A stretch of 64,000 nucleotides of DNA. It comes from Bacteroides caecigallinarum. Lineage in GTDB: Bacteria > Bacteroidota > Bacteroidia > Bacteroidales > Bacteroidaceae. The stretch is from positions 21,487 through 85,486 of the forward strand of contig NZ_JADYTJ010000009.1 of the NCBI RefSeq assembly GCF_021531075.1, in the 5' to 3' direction. The position numbers and the translations under genes were made by a program. This document shows, one piece after another, positions 42,771 through 53,378 of this stretch (positions are counted from its first letter, which is position 1; each line of letters starts with the position of its first letter). Below the pieces are notes generated by a model that saw only the letters and a list, made by a program, of their open reading frames with translations, made no database searches and was not told where the DNA came from.

Positions 42771-44204
42771 ATGAAAACATTTACGAACAAAAAACTATTA
42801 GTTGTAGCTTCAATTTTCGCAACAACTGTTTCTGTGCAAGCACAGTACCTACGTACATCTTATTTCATGGAGGGCGCCAGCACTCGTGTTCAGATGAACC
42901 CAGGACTACAACCTACCAGAGGTTACTTAAATCTGCCTCTTATAGGTAACTTTAATGTATCTGCCAACACAAATTCCTTGGGGATAAACGACTTCATAGA
43001 TATAACAAAAGACGGTAATGATTTTCTTAGTAACAATACGCTATACAATTCTTTACAGCAAGACAATCGACTAAATATGAACCTAAATGCCAATCTTCTT
43101 TCTTTCGGATGGTACAAGGGAAAAAACTTTTGGTCTTTCAATGCTGGCTTACGTATGGATATAGGTGCACAGATAAACAAAGACATGTTCACAATGATGA
43201 GAAACATGAATGGCTTTGACATTGAAAGTGTTGCCGGTAGCAAGCAAAGCTACAAAATGGGAAATCAGTCTATAAATATGAATGCATATGCAGAAGTAGG
43301 ATTAGGACTATCAAGAAGAATTACCGAAAAACTTACTGTAGGTGCAAGAGCTAAAGTTTTATTGGGACTTGCCCGTACTGAAGTAAACATCGAACAGTTT
43401 GACCTTGACCTAGATATACCGGAAATACCAAACACTAGTAACATGACTCAGGAGGAAATGAAAAATTATGAGTTCAGCGAACAGGACTGGTATGGAAAAG
43501 GGTATAGTTATAACGCAAAAGCAAATGTAGTGACTACCCTAAAAGGTGGCGGTATGACTTTCGATGACAACAACATGATCAACGGTTTTGATCTTGATGC
43601 CAGCAGTTTCGGAATAGCAGGTGCAGGTTTCGGTGTAGACCTTGGAGCTAGTTACAGTATTTTCAGCAACCTTACTGTTTCAGCTGCCATTCTTGATCTT
43701 GGAGTAATGAAATGGAATAAAAGCAATACAACCATAGCCAAAGTCGAAGGTGAAGAAAACGTTATAATAAATGAAAATAACTATGAACAATATATAGGTG
43801 GAGACTTGCTGTCACTAGACCGTTTCGACTTCAAAAAAGAGGAAGAAGCAGACTACAAATCAAGTACAAAACTGGCAAGTACAATACTCCTTGCTGCTGA
43901 ATACGGCTTAATGAACAATAAACTTAGCGTAGGTGCTATATATTCATCACGTTTTGTTCAACCAAAAACACAAACAGAATTGACATTCCTTGCTACATTG
44001 CGTCCATCAAATATATTTAATGCAGCAGTAAGCTATTCTCCAATCCTTTCAGGAGGTAAGTCATTCGGTTTGGCACTGAAACTTGGTCCGATCTTCGCCG
44101 GTACAGACTATATGTACTTTGGTGGAAACTCAAAAACTATAAATGCTTTCATTGGATTTTCTCTTCCTCTTGGAGCAAAACGCAAACCATTTGCAGAACT
44201 CTAA
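42771..44204 (+). CDS. DUF5723-like outer-membrane protein
   Basis: 477 residues from MKTFTNKKLLVVASIFATTV, a clear signal peptide ending VQAQ. An upstream in-frame ATG (42741) is only 6 bases after the -7 element, so the ATG at 42771 is preferred. The mature protein has many amphipathic strands (VSANTNSLGINDFIDITKDG, GAGFGVDLGASYSIFSNL, NAFIGFSLPLG) and resembles DUF5723, a large Bacteroidota barrel family. Function unknown. A terminator follows at 44227. Confidence 0.82.
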   Translation: MKTFTNKKLLVVASIFATTVSVQAQYLRTSYFMEGASTRVQMNPGLQPTRGYLNLPLIGNFNVSANTNSLGINDFIDITKDGNDFLSNNTLYNSLQQDNRLNMNLNANLLSFGWYKGKNFWSFNAGLRMDIGAQINKDMFTMMRNMNGFDIESVAGSKQSYKMGNQSINMNAYAEVGLGLSRRITEKLTVGARAKVLLGLARTEVNIEQFDLDLDIPEIPNTSNMTQEEMKNYEFSEQDWYGKGYSYNAKANVVTTLKGGGMTFDDNNMINGFDLDASSFGIAGAGFGVDLGASYSIFSNLTVSAAILDLGVMKWNKSNTTIAKVEGEENVIINENNYEQYIGGDLLSLDRFDFKKEEEADYKSSTKLASTILLAAEYGLMNNKLSVGAIYSSRFVQPKTQTELTFLATLRPSNIFNAAVSYSPILSGGKSFGLALKLGPIFAGTDYMYFGGNSKTINAFIGFSLPLGAKRKPFAEL

Positions 44205-44226
44205 ATAGACCGATTCTTTTTATTTC

Positions 44227-44266
44227 AACACCTGCCGTAAGATTGATTTGCGACAGGTGTTTTTTT
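44227..44266 (+). terminator. Terminator of the DUF5723-like gene
   Basis: AACACCTG (44227-44234) pairs with CAGGTGTT (44254-44261), followed by a T-run. Confidence 0.9.
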
Positions 44267-44362
44267 ATTTATATGCCATAATATAGAAATTTCCAATGTG
44301 TAACACATTAATATAAAAGAAAGAGTTGAATCTTTTGTATTGAATTTTCAAACAACTTTTAT

Positions 44363-44370
44363 TAATTTTG
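44363..44370 (+). promoter_or_regulatory. -7 promoter element for valS
   Basis: TAATTTTG matches TAnnTTTG and gives a leader of about 65 bases rich in AACTC/AACTTA repeats. No T-box or other riboswitch structure is visible in it. Confidence 0.55.
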
Positions 44371-44439
44371 CAACCGATTATACTCTTAAGTATTCACAAA
44401 CTCAAAAACTTAAAAAACTAAAAACTCAAAATAACAATC

Positions 44440-47067
44440 ATGGAATTAGCAAGTAAGTACAATCCCGCAGATGTGGAAGGGAAATGGTACCAGTATTGGC
44501 TGGACAACAAACTTTTCAGTTCTAAACCGGACGGACGCGAACCATATACCGTCGTAATCCCACCTCCTAATGTGACAGGAGTGCTCCACATGGGACATAT
44601 GCTTAACAATACTATACAGGATATCCTCGTACGTCGTGCCCGCATGATGGGCAAAAACGCATGCTGGGTTCCGGGTACAGACCACGCATCTATTGCTACA
44701 GAAGCTAAAGTTGTAAACAAGCTGGCCCAACAGGGAATAAAGAAAACAGACCTGACAAGAGAAGAATTCCTGAAACATGCATGGGAATGGACTCACGAAC
44801 ACGGAGGTATCATCCTAAAACAGTTGCGTAAGCTTGGTGCTTCATGCGACTGGGACCGCACAGCCTTCACTATGGACGAAGAAAGAAGCAAGAGCGTAAT
44901 AAAAGTATTCGTTGATCTTTACAACAAGGGACTTATTTACCGCGGTGTACGTATGGTAAACTGGGATCCAAAAGCTCTTACAGCTCTTTCTGACGAAGAG
45001 GTTATCTATAAGGAAGAACACAGCAAACTTTTCTACCTGAGATATAAGGTTGAAGGCGATGCTGAAGGACGTTATGCTGTAGTTGCCACTACACGTCCGG
45101 AAACAATCATGGGTGATACTGCAATGTGTATCAATCCTAACGACCCTAAGAACGAATGGTTGAAGGGTAAGAAAGTGATTGTTCCATTGGTGAACAGAGT
45201 AATCCCTGTAATAGAAGATGATTATGTAGATATAGAATTCGGTACAGGATGTCTGAAAGTGACTCCTGCACACGATGTGAACGACTACATGCTTGGTGAA
45301 AAATACAACCTGCAGTCTATAGACATATTCAATGACAACGGTACTATCAGCGAGGCTGCCGGAATGTATGTTGGCATGGACCGTTTCGACGTTCGCGAAC
45401 AGATAGAAAAAGACCTTGCAGCAGCAGGTCTGCTTGAAAAAGTTGAAGCATACAACAATAAGGTTGGTTTCTCTGAACGTACAAACGTTGCCATCGAACC
45501 TAAGCTGTCAATGCAGTGGTTCCTCAAGATGAAACACTTTGCAGATATGGCATTACCACCTGTAATGAACGACGAACTGAAATTCTATCCTGCAAAATAT
45601 AAGAACACCTACAAATACTGGATGGAGAACATCAAGGACTGGTGTATCAGCCGTCAGTTATGGTGGGGACACAGAATCCCTGCTTACTTCTTGCCTCAAG
45701 GTGGATTTGTAGTTGCAGAAACAGCTGAAGAAGCATTGAAACTTGCCATCGAAAAGACAGGAAACAATGATATGAAGATAGAAGACCTACGCCAGGATGA
45801 AGATTGTCTGGACACATGGTTCTCTTCATGGTTGTGGCCTATCTCTCTGTTCGACGGTATAAACAATCCGGGCAACGAGGAAATAAAATACTACTACCCT
45901 ACAGCTGACCTTGTAACCGGCCCGGACATTATCTTCTTCTGGGTAGCACGTATGATTATGGCAGGATATGAATACATGGGCGACATGCCTTTCAAGAACG
46001 TATATTTCACAGGTATCGTACGTGACAAAATAGGCCGCAAGATGTCCAAGTCACTCGGTAACTCACCAGACCCACTTGAACTGATTGAGAAATACGGTGC
46101 AGACGGTGTACGTATGGGTATGATGCTTGCTGCACCTGCAGGAAACGACATTCTGTTTGACGACGCTCTCTGCGAACAGGGACGCAACTTCAACAACAAG
46201 ATATGGAATGCATTCCGTTTGGTTAAGGGATGGAACGTAGAAGGTAACGAACAGCCTGAATACGCACGTCTGGCTACAGAATGGTTCGAAGCCATGCTTG
46301 CAAAAACTACAGCCGAAGTGAACGACTTGTTTGGTAAATATCGTCTGAGCGAAGCTCTTATGGTGGTTTACAAACTGTTCTGGGACGAATTCTCAAGCTG
46401 GTACCTTGAAATGGTGAAACCTACATACGGACAGCCTATAGACAGTGTGACTTACGAAAAGACTCTTGGTTTCTTCGATACATTGCTCAAACTTCTGCAT
46501 CCGTTCATGCCATTCATCACTGAAGAGTTGTGGCAGCATATCTACGACCGTAAGGATGGAGAAAGTATCATGACTCAGACTCTTGCAATGCCTGAAACTT
46601 ACAATGAAGCTATCATCAACAAGTTTGAGGCTGTAAAAGAAGTAATCGGTGGTATCCGTACTATCAGACTTCAGAAGAACATAGCTCAGAAAGAGGCTCT
46701 GAATCTTGAAGTAGTAGGTGAGAATCCTGTTGCAGACTTCAATGCTGTAATAGAGAAATTGTGTAACCTGTCTGAAATAGCACAAGTAAATGCAAAAGCA
46801 GAAGGTGCAGCTTCGTTCATGGTTGGTACAACTGAATATGCAGTTCCATTAGGCAACCTTATCAACGTGGAAGAAGAATTGAAGAAACTTGAAGCTGACT
46901 TGAAATATCAGGAAGGATTCCTAATGAGCGTAATGAAGAAACTAAGCAACGAGAAGTTTGTAAGTAAGGCCCCAGCTAACGTTATTGAAATGGAACGTAA
47001 GAAACAGGCTGATGCAGAAACTAAAATTGCTGCTTTAAAAGAAAGCATTGCCGCTCTGAAAAAATAA
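44440..47067 (+). CDS. valS: Valyl-tRNA synthetase
   Basis: 875 residues, class I synthetase of usual bacterial ValRS length. It has [19 protein letters not shown] (HIGH-type motif near residues 45-60) and [16 protein letters not shown] (KMSKS-type, near residue 534), with CP1 editing domain between ([18 protein letters not shown]). The C-terminal 65 residues form the tRNA-binding coiled coil ([20 protein letters not shown]). It charges tRNA-Val with valine. It stands alone with its own promoter and terminator. Confidence 0.97.
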   Translation: MELASKYNPADVEGKWYQYWLDNKLFSSKPDGREPYTVVIPPPNVTGVLHMGHMLNNTIQDILVRRARMMGKNACWVPGTDHASIATEAKVVNKLAQQGIKKTDLTREEFLKHAWEWTHEHGGIILKQLRKLGASCDWDRTAFTMDEERSKSVIKVFVDLYNKGLIYRGVRMVNWDPKALTALSDEEVIYKEEHSKLFYLRYKVEGDAEGRYAVVATTRPETIMGDTAMCINPNDPKNEWLKGKKVIVPLVNRVIPVIEDDYVDIEFGTGCLKVTPAHDVNDYMLGEKYNLQSIDIFNDNGTISEAAGMYVGMDRFDVREQIEKDLAAAGLLEKVEAYNNKVGFSERTNVAIEPKLSMQWFLKMKHFADMALPPVMNDELKFYPAKYKNTYKYWMENIKDWCISRQLWWGHRIPAYFLPQGGFVVAETAEEALKLAIEKTGNNDMKIEDLRQDEDCLDTWFSSWLWPISLFDGINNPGNEEIKYYYPTADLVTGPDIIFFWVARMIMAGYEYMGDMPFKNVYFTGIVRDKIGRKMSKSLGNSPDPLELIEKYGADGVRMGMMLAAPAGNDILFDDALCEQGRNFNNKIWNAFRLVKGWNVEGNEQPEYARLATEWFEAMLAKTTAEVNDLFGKYRLSEALMVVYKLFWDEFSSWYLEMVKPTYGQPIDSVTYEKTLGFFDTLLKLLHPFMPFITEELWQHIYDRKDGESIMTQTLAMPETYNEAIINKFEAVKEVIGGIRTIRLQKNIAQKEALNLEVVGENPVADFNAVIEKLCNLSEIAQVNAKAEGAASFMVGTTEYAVPLGNLINVEEELKKLEADLKYQEGFLMSVMKKLSNEKFVSKAPANVIEMERKKQADAETKIAALKESIAALKK

Positions 47068-47100
47068 CCACTGAACGGTGAATGAACACTATATGAACGA

Positions 47101-47131
47101 AAAAAGAACAGCTTTGGGCTGTTCTTTTTTT
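47101..47131 (+). terminator. Terminator of valS
   Basis: AAAAAGAACAGC pairs with GCTGTTCTTTTT around a 5-base loop, followed by more T. It works in both directions in principle. It is the hairpin part of the composite element described with the 11-bp array. Confidence 0.88.
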
Positions 47132-47143
47132 ATGTTCAAGAGC

Positions 47144-47188
47144 TTTTAAACGCTATTTAAATGGTGTTTAAAAAGTGCTTAAAAAGAA
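47144..47188. repeat. 11-bp phased TTTAAA array (copy B)
   Basis: TTTAAACGCTA, TTTAAATGGTG, TTTAAAAAGTG and CTTAAAAAGAA start at 47145, 47156, 47167 and 47178, exactly 11 bases apart. The first 19 bases equal the start of the array at 29325. It follows the GAACAG/CTGTTC hairpin on the plus strand, as in the other copy. The rest of the 47068-47269 gap is unassigned. Confidence 0.8.
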
Positions 47189-47269
47189 TTTCACATCAGT
47201 GTGGCATAACTCATTTTGCGTTTATCAAGCGTTCACCGGACGTTCACTGGGCAACAATTAAAACAGATT

Positions 47270-48268
47270 TTATCTTATATGATGCAATTTAATCACTTCA
47301 CCCAATTCAGGAATTATCACATCCATTTTTCTCTTCTCTGCCTCAGCTGCAAAGACATGAGGAGGATCAAATAATGGTTCATCGGAAAGATCAAACGTAC
47401 CATAATGCATAGGAATCGTCACCCTAGCCTGCATCTCGGCCGAGGCAGTTAAGGCATCATAAGGAGATATGTGATTAGGTTTCATAAACCATCGAGGTTT
47501 ATAAGCTCCGATACCTATCATACAGTAATCTATATGTGGGAAGATATCTGGCAGTTCCTTAAAATGATGTGCATAACCTGTATCACCACTATTATAGATT
47601 GTTATACCATCAGCCTGTATCATAAATGCACCCCAAAGACGCTCCCCACCATCACTGACACCTCTTTTACTCCAATGCTGTGCCGGAAGAAATGTCAGAC
47701 AAAGTTCACCATCCTTATGCTGTTGATACCATCCAGCCTCTATGACTTCCATTTTGGGGAACCATCCTTTTATCAACTCTCCAGTACCTATACCACAAAA
47801 CAACTTCATTCCCGGATTTGCTAAAAACAAACGTGCTACACTTGGTTTGTCAAGATGATCGAAATGATCATGACTGATAAGAAGGTAATCTATATTTGTG
47901 AATATTGAAGGGTTAGCAGGAAAAGCACTCCGGCGTTTCACAAAAGGAATACTCCCAAAAACAGGATCAATCATAAATCGTTTGCCACACAACTGCAAAA
48001 AGAAAGAATTATGTCCGAGCCATATTAAAGAATTACCCGTCACAGCATCAAGATTATGAAGGTATCTGACGTTAGGGTTCCACTTTATTGTACGTTTCTC
48101 TTTTCTTTGAGGATTAGGCGAGAATCTCCATTTCAATACACTTCCCATACCTGGACGCCATCTGTGCTGACGATTAAAAAATTTACCTTTTACAGAAGGA
48201 TTTCCTCGCCATCTAGGATTTACAGTATGTAGCTGCTCATTTCTTCTGAAAGTTATCCTCTCTCCCAT
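47270..48268 (-). CDS. MBL-fold metallo-hydrolase (NAPE-PLD/UlaG-like)
   Basis: 332 residues. The metallo-beta-lactamase signature HxHxDH is present as ISHDHFDHLD, preceded by GNSLIWLGHNSFFLQLCGKR and FMIDPVFGSIP, and followed by PAQHWSKRG, YNSGDTGYAHHFKEL and PMHYGTFDLSDEP. This arrangement is closest to NAPE-hydrolysing phospholipase D-like enzymes; an actual phospholipid substrate is unproven. No signal peptide, so cytoplasmic or peripheral. Convergent with valS. Confidence 0.87.
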   Translation of the reverse strand: MGERITFRRNEQLHTVNPRWRGNPSVKGKFFNRQHRWRPGMGSVLKWRFSPNPQRKEKRTIKWNPNVRYLHNLDAVTGNSLIWLGHNSFFLQLCGKRFMIDPVFGSIPFVKRRSAFPANPSIFTNIDYLLISHDHFDHLDKPSVARLFLANPGMKLFCGIGTGELIKGWFPKMEVIEAGWYQQHKDGELCLTFLPAQHWSKRGVSDGGERLWGAFMIQADGITIYNSGDTGYAHHFKELPDIFPHIDYCMIGIGAYKPRWFMKPNHISPYDALTASAEMQARVTIPMHYGTFDLSDEPLFDPPHVFAAEAEKRKMDVIIPELGEVIKLHHIR

Positions 48269-48295
48269 AACATTTCGTTTAAATATATAACAAAA

Positions 48296-48340
48296 GTCGG
48301 GGAAAGGTTACAAAAATTAAACATAACCTTACCCCGACTA
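48296..48340 (-). terminator. Hairpin terminator after the acidic protein gene
   Basis: AGTCGGGGAAAGGTTA (48296-48311) pairs with TAACCTTACCCCGACT (48325-48340) with one mismatch. On the minus strand it lies 15 bases past the stop at 48356 and is followed by TTTG. Confidence 0.8.
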
Positions 48341-48355
48341 TCTTAATATTGCCCA

Positions 48356-48811
48356 TTATTTTTCTAAAAGGTCTTTTAAAAAGGCGTCAAGTTCTTCATC
48401 AAGCCCTTTTAAAAGTTCATCATTAAGCAATAATGTATCTTCGTCATCTACAAGCATTAATTCTGCTACTGTTTCTTTATCTTCGTCTACCAATACAAAT
48501 GAATATGGTTTAAGTAAAGACAATTTGTCAAAATATCCCTGATCGTTCAATGCTATTATTTCTGAACGTAGAACGGATTCAACTTCTTTCATGAAATCTT
48601 CAGAATCACATTCCACCCACTCATCTATAATGGTACGTGCCAATTCCTCATCATCATCGTTAAATATCAAAAGTTCACCACTATCTTGCTTGGGTAGTAA
48701 ATGAATATCTGTTACTACAGAATTTTCATCTCCTGACACATATCTGCATAATGCTTCTCTTATGGATGAAGATATAGCTACACGTGTATTTTCACTAACA
48801 TTCATAGGCAT
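48356..48811 (-). CDS. Acidic protein of unknown function
   Basis: 151 residues (an ATG two codons in, 48805, is a possible start). Strongly acidic: LIFNDDDEELARTIIDEWVE and a C-terminal LNDELLKGLDEELDAFLKDL helix. No signal peptide, membrane helix or known motif. The alternation IHLLPKQDSGELLIF and PYSFVLVDEDKETVAELMLV suggests a small alpha/beta domain. A TAATTTTG -7 element lies about 25 bases upstream. I do not recognise a family. Confidence 0.75.
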   Translation of the reverse strand: MPMNVSENTRVAISSSIREALCRYVSGDENSVVTDIHLLPKQDSGELLIFNDDDEELARTIIDEWVECDSEDFMKEVESVLRSEIIALNDQGYFDKLSLLKPYSFVLVDEDKETVAELMLVDDEDTLLLNDELLKGLDEELDAFLKDLLEK

Positions 48812-48866
48812 AAAATATTTATTACCTCAAAATTACTAAAAATTATAATGTTTCAAAATAAACAGG

Positions 48867-49850
48867 TCAAAAAATGTTATTGAACCGCCCCATTTGAACA
48901 TTAAGCTTACCAAATTCTGCTTTCCTTTTTATAAATTGAGTTATATAATACTTTAGGACCATCTCTTCTTCCGAACCTGACTTCACACAATCTGATGCCA
49001 TATTAAGCCATTTTTCGGCATTATCCATATCACCGGTCATTTCATATGAAAGAGCTATATTATATGCAGCTCTGAACTTTGTATCACCTTTTTTCTGGCG
49101 ATTATAGACCTGCGTCCATAATTCGCGTGCTGACTCCCAATTACCTTCGTTTACATAGACACCGGCATCACGCATTTCAACCCCTCCTCCATCAAAATAC
49201 AGTCTATTTACTGTTTGCCAATAAGGGACTATTTTATTGCACATGACAGACGAAGCATGTCTTGTAGCTTCCTGAATTATTTCTTTCTCTGAAATTCTAT
49301 ATGCTAAGTCAAAATATAACGAATCTGTATCTGTAAGCTCTACCAAAGGTCTCTGTCTTCCCGGCAGGTACAACCGTACAACGGGAGTAACTTGAACCAG
49401 CAGCATAGGAATTGACGTATCCCACCCCGGATTTGTGTATTCTTTTTTCTGCACATCCAGAAGAATCCTTTCGAAAGAGACCAACATATCTACTCCTAGC
49501 ATAGAAGATAGTCTGTTCACTTCTTCAGAAGAGAGAATATTAGAATAATTGTCAGAACAAAGAGCAGAATCGCATATAACCACTTGATTAAAATATTTAC
49601 TGTCTGCCAGGAATCCGGCTATAGTCTCTGCAGCTTCTTTTCCTTCAGCTTCCACCTGTCCCAAAGTAAGAATGTTTTTCTTTGCGTCAGGACGTAAAGG
49701 CATATTATTCACTACACCTACCACTGAAATTTGATAAGGGAAATTAACTTCAGCCGGAGATAATTGGTCGAAAGTAAGTGTCTGAATGGAACTACAGGAT
49801 GATAGTAGAAAACTTACAGACAATACAATATATAAAATATATTTCTTCAT
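48867..49850 (-). CDS. DUF6340-like lipoprotein with TPR-like C-terminus
   Basis: 327 residues from MKKYILYIVLSVSFLLSSC (lipobox); an upstream frame extends 7 codons. The N-terminal part (ADKSYFNQ-type region, then LGVDMLVSFERILLD) resembles DUF6340. The region from about residue 215 has TPR-like helices (GNWESARELWTQVYNRQKKG, FRAAYNIALSYEMTGDMDNA). Probably an outer-membrane-attached lipoprotein; function unknown. It follows secA in orientation but a hairpin at 49930-49961 separates them. Confidence 0.78.
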   Translation of the reverse strand: MKKYILYIVLSVSFLLSSCSSIQTLTFDQLSPAEVNFPYQISVVGVVNNMPLRPDAKKNILTLGQVEAEGKEAAETIAGFLADSKYFNQVVICDSALCSDNYSNILSSEEVNRLSSMLGVDMLVSFERILLDVQKKEYTNPGWDTSIPMLLVQVTPVVRLYLPGRQRPLVELTDTDSLYFDLAYRISEKEIIQEATRHASSVMCNKIVPYWQTVNRLYFDGGGVEMRDAGVYVNEGNWESARELWTQVYNRQKKGDTKFRAAYNIALSYEMTGDMDNAEKWLNMASDCVKSGSEEEMVLKYYITQFIKRKAEFGKLNVQMGRFNNIF

Positions 49851-49929
49851 AATATGTTCATTTATAATCACTACAAAATTAATATATTTCTGAATATTAT
49901 GAAGTTAAAAGGTAAAAAGGTATAATAAT

Positions 49930-49961
49930 AAAGGTCGTCCCTTTGTTAAGAGACAACCTTT
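49930..49961 (-). terminator. Hairpin terminator of secA
   Basis: AAAGGTCGTCCC (49930-49941) and GAGACAACCTTT (49950-49961) form a 12-bp stem with wobble pairs in the minus-strand RNA, 25 bases past the secA stop. The following sequence is AT-rich but not a pure T-run. Confidence 0.7.
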
Positions 49962-49985
49962 AACGCATATATTTTATTAAAATTA

Positions 49986-52900
49986 TTATGCCTTGCCGTG
50001 GCAGTTCTTATATTTCAATCCGCTTCCGCAAGGACATGGATCATTTCTGCCTACCGTTTTATCAGCCCTATAAGGTTCATTTTTAACCTCTCTGGTATCC
50101 TTTCCTGCAGCATTCTGCTGAGAAGCATCGTTAAGGTCTACTTTTTCTTCCTTATACTGTTGTTTTCTTGGAGCTGGTTCCGGTGCAGCCTCACGTACTT
50201 GTTCCGGCTCCTGAACTGGTATCTGACCACGCATCAATACAGAAATTGTATTATTGTTGATTTTAGCCACCATATTATCGAACAGTTTTACAGACTCAAG
50301 TTTGAAAATCAACAATGGATCCTTCTGTTCATAACTTGCATTCTGTACCGAATGTTTAAGTTCGTCCAATTCACGAAGGTTTTCTTTCCATGCTTCATCT
50401 ATAGTATGAAGAAGTATAGCTTTTTCAAAAGCCTTAACAATTTCCTTCGACTCAGATTCATATGCAGCCTTCAAGTTTACAGGAATGTTGTACATACGTT
50501 TGCCATCTGTAATAGGAATCATAATGTTTTCATACATCTGGCCTTGATTTTCATATACCTGCTTGATTACTGGGTTAGCAATCAGTGCCATACGTTCAGT
50601 CTTGCGCTTGAATATTTCCATTGCAGCATCGAATGTTCTTTCAGTAAGCTCATTCTTATCCTTCGATGTAAATTCATCTTCTGTAAAAGGAATTTCCATA
50701 GCAAGTGTCTGAAGTATCTCCATTTTAGCTTCAGAGTAAGTGGCCATATCAAGAGCGTTTGCACAACGTTCCCAAATCATATTCACGATATCCATACCGA
50801 TACGTTCACCCATCAACGCATGACGACGCTTTGTATAAACCACATTACGCTGTTTGTTCATCACATCATCGTATTCAAGCAGACGTTTACGAATACCGAA
50901 GTTGTTTTCTTCAACCTTTTTCTGGGCGCGTTCGATTGAATTTGAAATCATCTTATGCTCGATCATCTCCCCTTCTTTAAATCCAAGCTTATCCATTACA
51001 GTAGCTATACGGTCAGAAGAGAACAGACGCATCAAATCATCTTCAAGAGAAACAAAGAAAACAGAAGAACCCGGGTCACCCTGACGTCCGGCACGACCAC
51101 GTAACTGACGGTCTACACGACGTGATTCATGGCGCTCAGTACCGATAATAGCCAAACCTCCTGCTGCCTTAACTTCATCGCTCAACTTGATATCTGTACC
51201 ACGACCAGCCATGTTTGTAGCAATAGTTACTGTACGTCCCAAACCGGCTTTAGCCACGATATCAGCTTCTTTCTGATGCAATTTTGCATTAAGAACGTTA
51301 TGTTCAATCTTACGAAGGGTAAGCATCTTACTCAGCATTTCAGATATTTCAACTGATGTAGTACCGACCAATACTGGACGTCCCATTTCAACCATCTTTT
51401 CAATCTCTTCGATTACCGCCTTATATTTTTCACGTTTAGTCTTATAAACACGGTCGTTCATATCCTTACGTGCTATAGGGCGGTTGGTAGGAATAGTTAC
51501 TACATCGAGTTTGTAAATATCCCAAAATTCACCTGCCTCTGTTTCTGCTGTACCTGTCATACCAGACAGTTTGTGATACATACGGAAGTAGTTCTGAAGA
51601 GTGATAGTAGCAAATGTCTGTGTAGCAGCTTCTACTTTTACGCCTTCCTTAGCTTCGACAGCCTGGTGTAATCCATCGCTCCAACGACGACCATCCATGA
51701 TACGGCCTGTCTGCTCGTCTACAATTTTAACCTGACCATCCATAACGACATAGTCAGTATCCTTTTCGAACATTGTATACGCTTTAAGAAGCTGATTAAT
51801 TGTATGAACGCGTTCAGACTTGATAGCATAGTTAGTCATCAGCTCGTCTTTCTTTGCAAGCTTTTCTTCGTCTGAAAGAGAAGTTTCATTTTCAAGTTCA
51901 GACAGCTGTGCTGCAATATCAGGAAGAACAAAGAGTGTAGGATCCTGAGAATTACCAGTGATGAGTTCAATACCTTTATCAGTCAGGTCAGCGCTCTTCA
52001 TCTTTTCATCAACTACGAAATATAGAGGCTCTACAGCTTCAGGCATACGTTTGTTATTTGCCTCCATATAGATAGCCTCTGTCTTCAACATTCCGGCCTT
52101 GATACCCGGTTCGCTTAGGAACTTTATAAGAGGCTTGTTCTTTGGAAGAGCTTTATGGCTACGGAACAAAGAAAGGAATCCTTCTTCCACTTCCTCTTTC
52201 TTGTCAGAAGCGATAAGACGTTTGGCATCTGCCAGATATTGTGTAGCAAGTTTACGCTGAGCCTCAACCAAACGTTCTACCAACGGACGAAGAACCTCGA
52301 ACAACTGCTGGTCGCCTTTTGGAACAGGACCTGAAATAATAAGAGGAGTACGTGCATCATCAATCAATACAGAGTCCACCTCATCGACAATAGCGTAATT
52401 ATGTTTGCGCTGTACAAGGTCTTTAGGACTGTTTGCCATATTGTCACGCAGATAGTCGAAACCAAATTCGTTGTTAGTACCGAATGTAATATCGGCCATA
52501 TAAGCACGACGACGTGCTGCTGAGTTCGGCTGATGTTTATCAATACAGTCGACGCTCAATCCATGAAACATATAGAGAGGTCCCATCCACTCGGAGTCAC
52601 GTTTTGCAAGATAGTCATTGACAGTAACCACATGTACACCGTTACCAGTCAACGCATTAAGGAATACAGGCAATGTAGCCACAAGAGTCTTACCTTCACC
52701 TGTTGCCATTTCCGCAATCTTACCCTGATGAAGAACTACACCACCAAAGAGCTGTACATCGTAGTGTATCATTCCCCATTTCATATCGTTACCGCCTGCT
52801 ACCCAATGGTTCTTCCAGATGGCCTTGTCGCCTTCTATACGTACAAAGTCTTTTCCCATTGCCGCCAGTTCACGGTCGAAATCAGTAGCAGTAACTTCTA

Positions 52901-53279
52901 TTTCTTCGTTCTGTGTGAAACGTCTTGCTGTATCTTTAACTATAGAGAAGGCAACCGGAAGAACATCATTAAGAGCTTTCTCGTATTTATCAAGAACTTC
53001 TTTTTCCAGCTTATCTATCTGTGCAAAGATTGGTTCACGTTTTTCGATATCAGTAGTTTCGATTGTAGCCTTCAGTTCTTCAATCTTTTTGTTTTCCTCT
53101 ACGGCGGAATCTTTTATATACTTCTTTAATTCTTCCGTCTTGGCACGCAATTCATCATTACTCAGCTTCTCTATTTCCGGGTATGCAGCTTTAATCTTTT
53201 CTACCCAAGGCTGAATTTCCTTCATGTCACGAGAAGCCTTGTTCCCGAACAACTTGCTTATAAATTCATTAAATCCCAT
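49986..53279 (-). CDS. secA: Preprotein translocase ATPase SecA
   Basis: 1097 residues, longer than E. coli SecA (901) as is usual in Bacteroidota because of insertions. Motifs: [16 protein letters not shown] (Walker A), [20 protein letters not shown] (DEAD box), [29 protein letters not shown] region and the nucleotide-domain 2 motif [16 protein letters not shown]. The C-terminus has the zinc SEC-C motif, [15 protein letters not shown], preceded by a disordered P/E-rich linker. SecA drives protein export through SecYEG. It has its own -7 element (53336-53343). Confidence 0.97.
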   Translation of the reverse strand: MGFNEFISKLFGNKASRDMKEIQPWVEKIKAAYPEIEKLSNDELRAKTEELKKYIKDSAVEENKKIEELKATIETTDIEKREPIFAQIDKLEKEVLDKYEKALNDVLPVAFSIVKDTARRFTQNEEIEVTATDFDRELAAMGKDFVRIEGDKAIWKNHWVAGGNDMKWGMIHYDVQLFGGVVLHQGKIAEMATGEGKTLVATLPVFLNALTGNGVHVVTVNDYLAKRDSEWMGPLYMFHGLSVDCIDKHQPNSAARRRAYMADITFGTNNEFGFDYLRDNMANSPKDLVQRKHNYAIVDEVDSVLIDDARTPLIISGPVPKGDQQLFEVLRPLVERLVEAQRKLATQYLADAKRLIASDKKEEVEEGFLSLFRSHKALPKNKPLIKFLSEPGIKAGMLKTEAIYMEANNKRMPEAVEPLYFVVDEKMKSADLTDKGIELITGNSQDPTLFVLPDIAAQLSELENETSLSDEEKLAKKDELMTNYAIKSERVHTINQLLKAYTMFEKDTDYVVMDGQVKIVDEQTGRIMDGRRWSDGLHQAVEAKEGVKVEAATQTFATITLQNYFRMYHKLSGMTGTAETEAGEFWDIYKLDVVTIPTNRPIARKDMNDRVYKTKREKYKAVIEEIEKMVEMGRPVLVGTTSVEISEMLSKMLTLRKIEHNVLNAKLHQKEADIVAKAGLGRTVTIATNMAGRGTDIKLSDEVKAAGGLAIIGTERHESRRVDRQLRGRAGRQGDPGSSVFFVSLEDDLMRLFSSDRIATVMDKLGFKEGEMIEHKMISNSIERAQKKVEENNFGIRKRLLEYDDVMNKQRNVVYTKRRHALMGERIGMDIVNMIWERCANALDMATYSEAKMEILQTLAMEIPFTEDEFTSKDKNELTERTFDAAMEIFKRKTERMALIANPVIKQVYENQGQMYENIMIPITDGKRMYNIPVNLKAAYESESKEIVKAFEKAILLHTIDEAWKENLRELDELKHSVQNASYEQKDPLLIFKLESVKLFDNMVAKINNNTISVLMRGQIPVQEPEQVREAAPEPAPRKQQYKEEKVDLNDASQQNAAGKDTREVKNEPYRADKTVGRNDPCPCGSGLKYKNCHGKA

Positions 53280-53335
53280 TATATATTTATTTTTTATTTT
53301 CTGATTAATTGCCGTTAAATATGTTCAACAGCGTA

Positions 53336-53343
53336 CAAAGATA
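53336..53343 (-). promoter_or_regulatory. -7 promoter element for secA
   Basis: The minus strand reads TATCTTTG, matching TAnnTTTG, about 57 bases before the ATG at 53279. Confidence 0.58.
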
Positions 53344-53378
53344 ATTAAAAACACTCAAAAAGCAGAAAACACGGACAT

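Noticed and set aside
44371..44439. T-box or other riboswitch in the valS leader
   Set aside because: The leader is a short AACTC-rich AT sequence with no stem, specifier loop or terminator/antiterminator pair.
49998..50939. Long open frame (313 codons) on the plus strand
   Set aside because: It is fully antisense to secA, has low-quality composition (many Ser/Phe/His) and no homologous motif.
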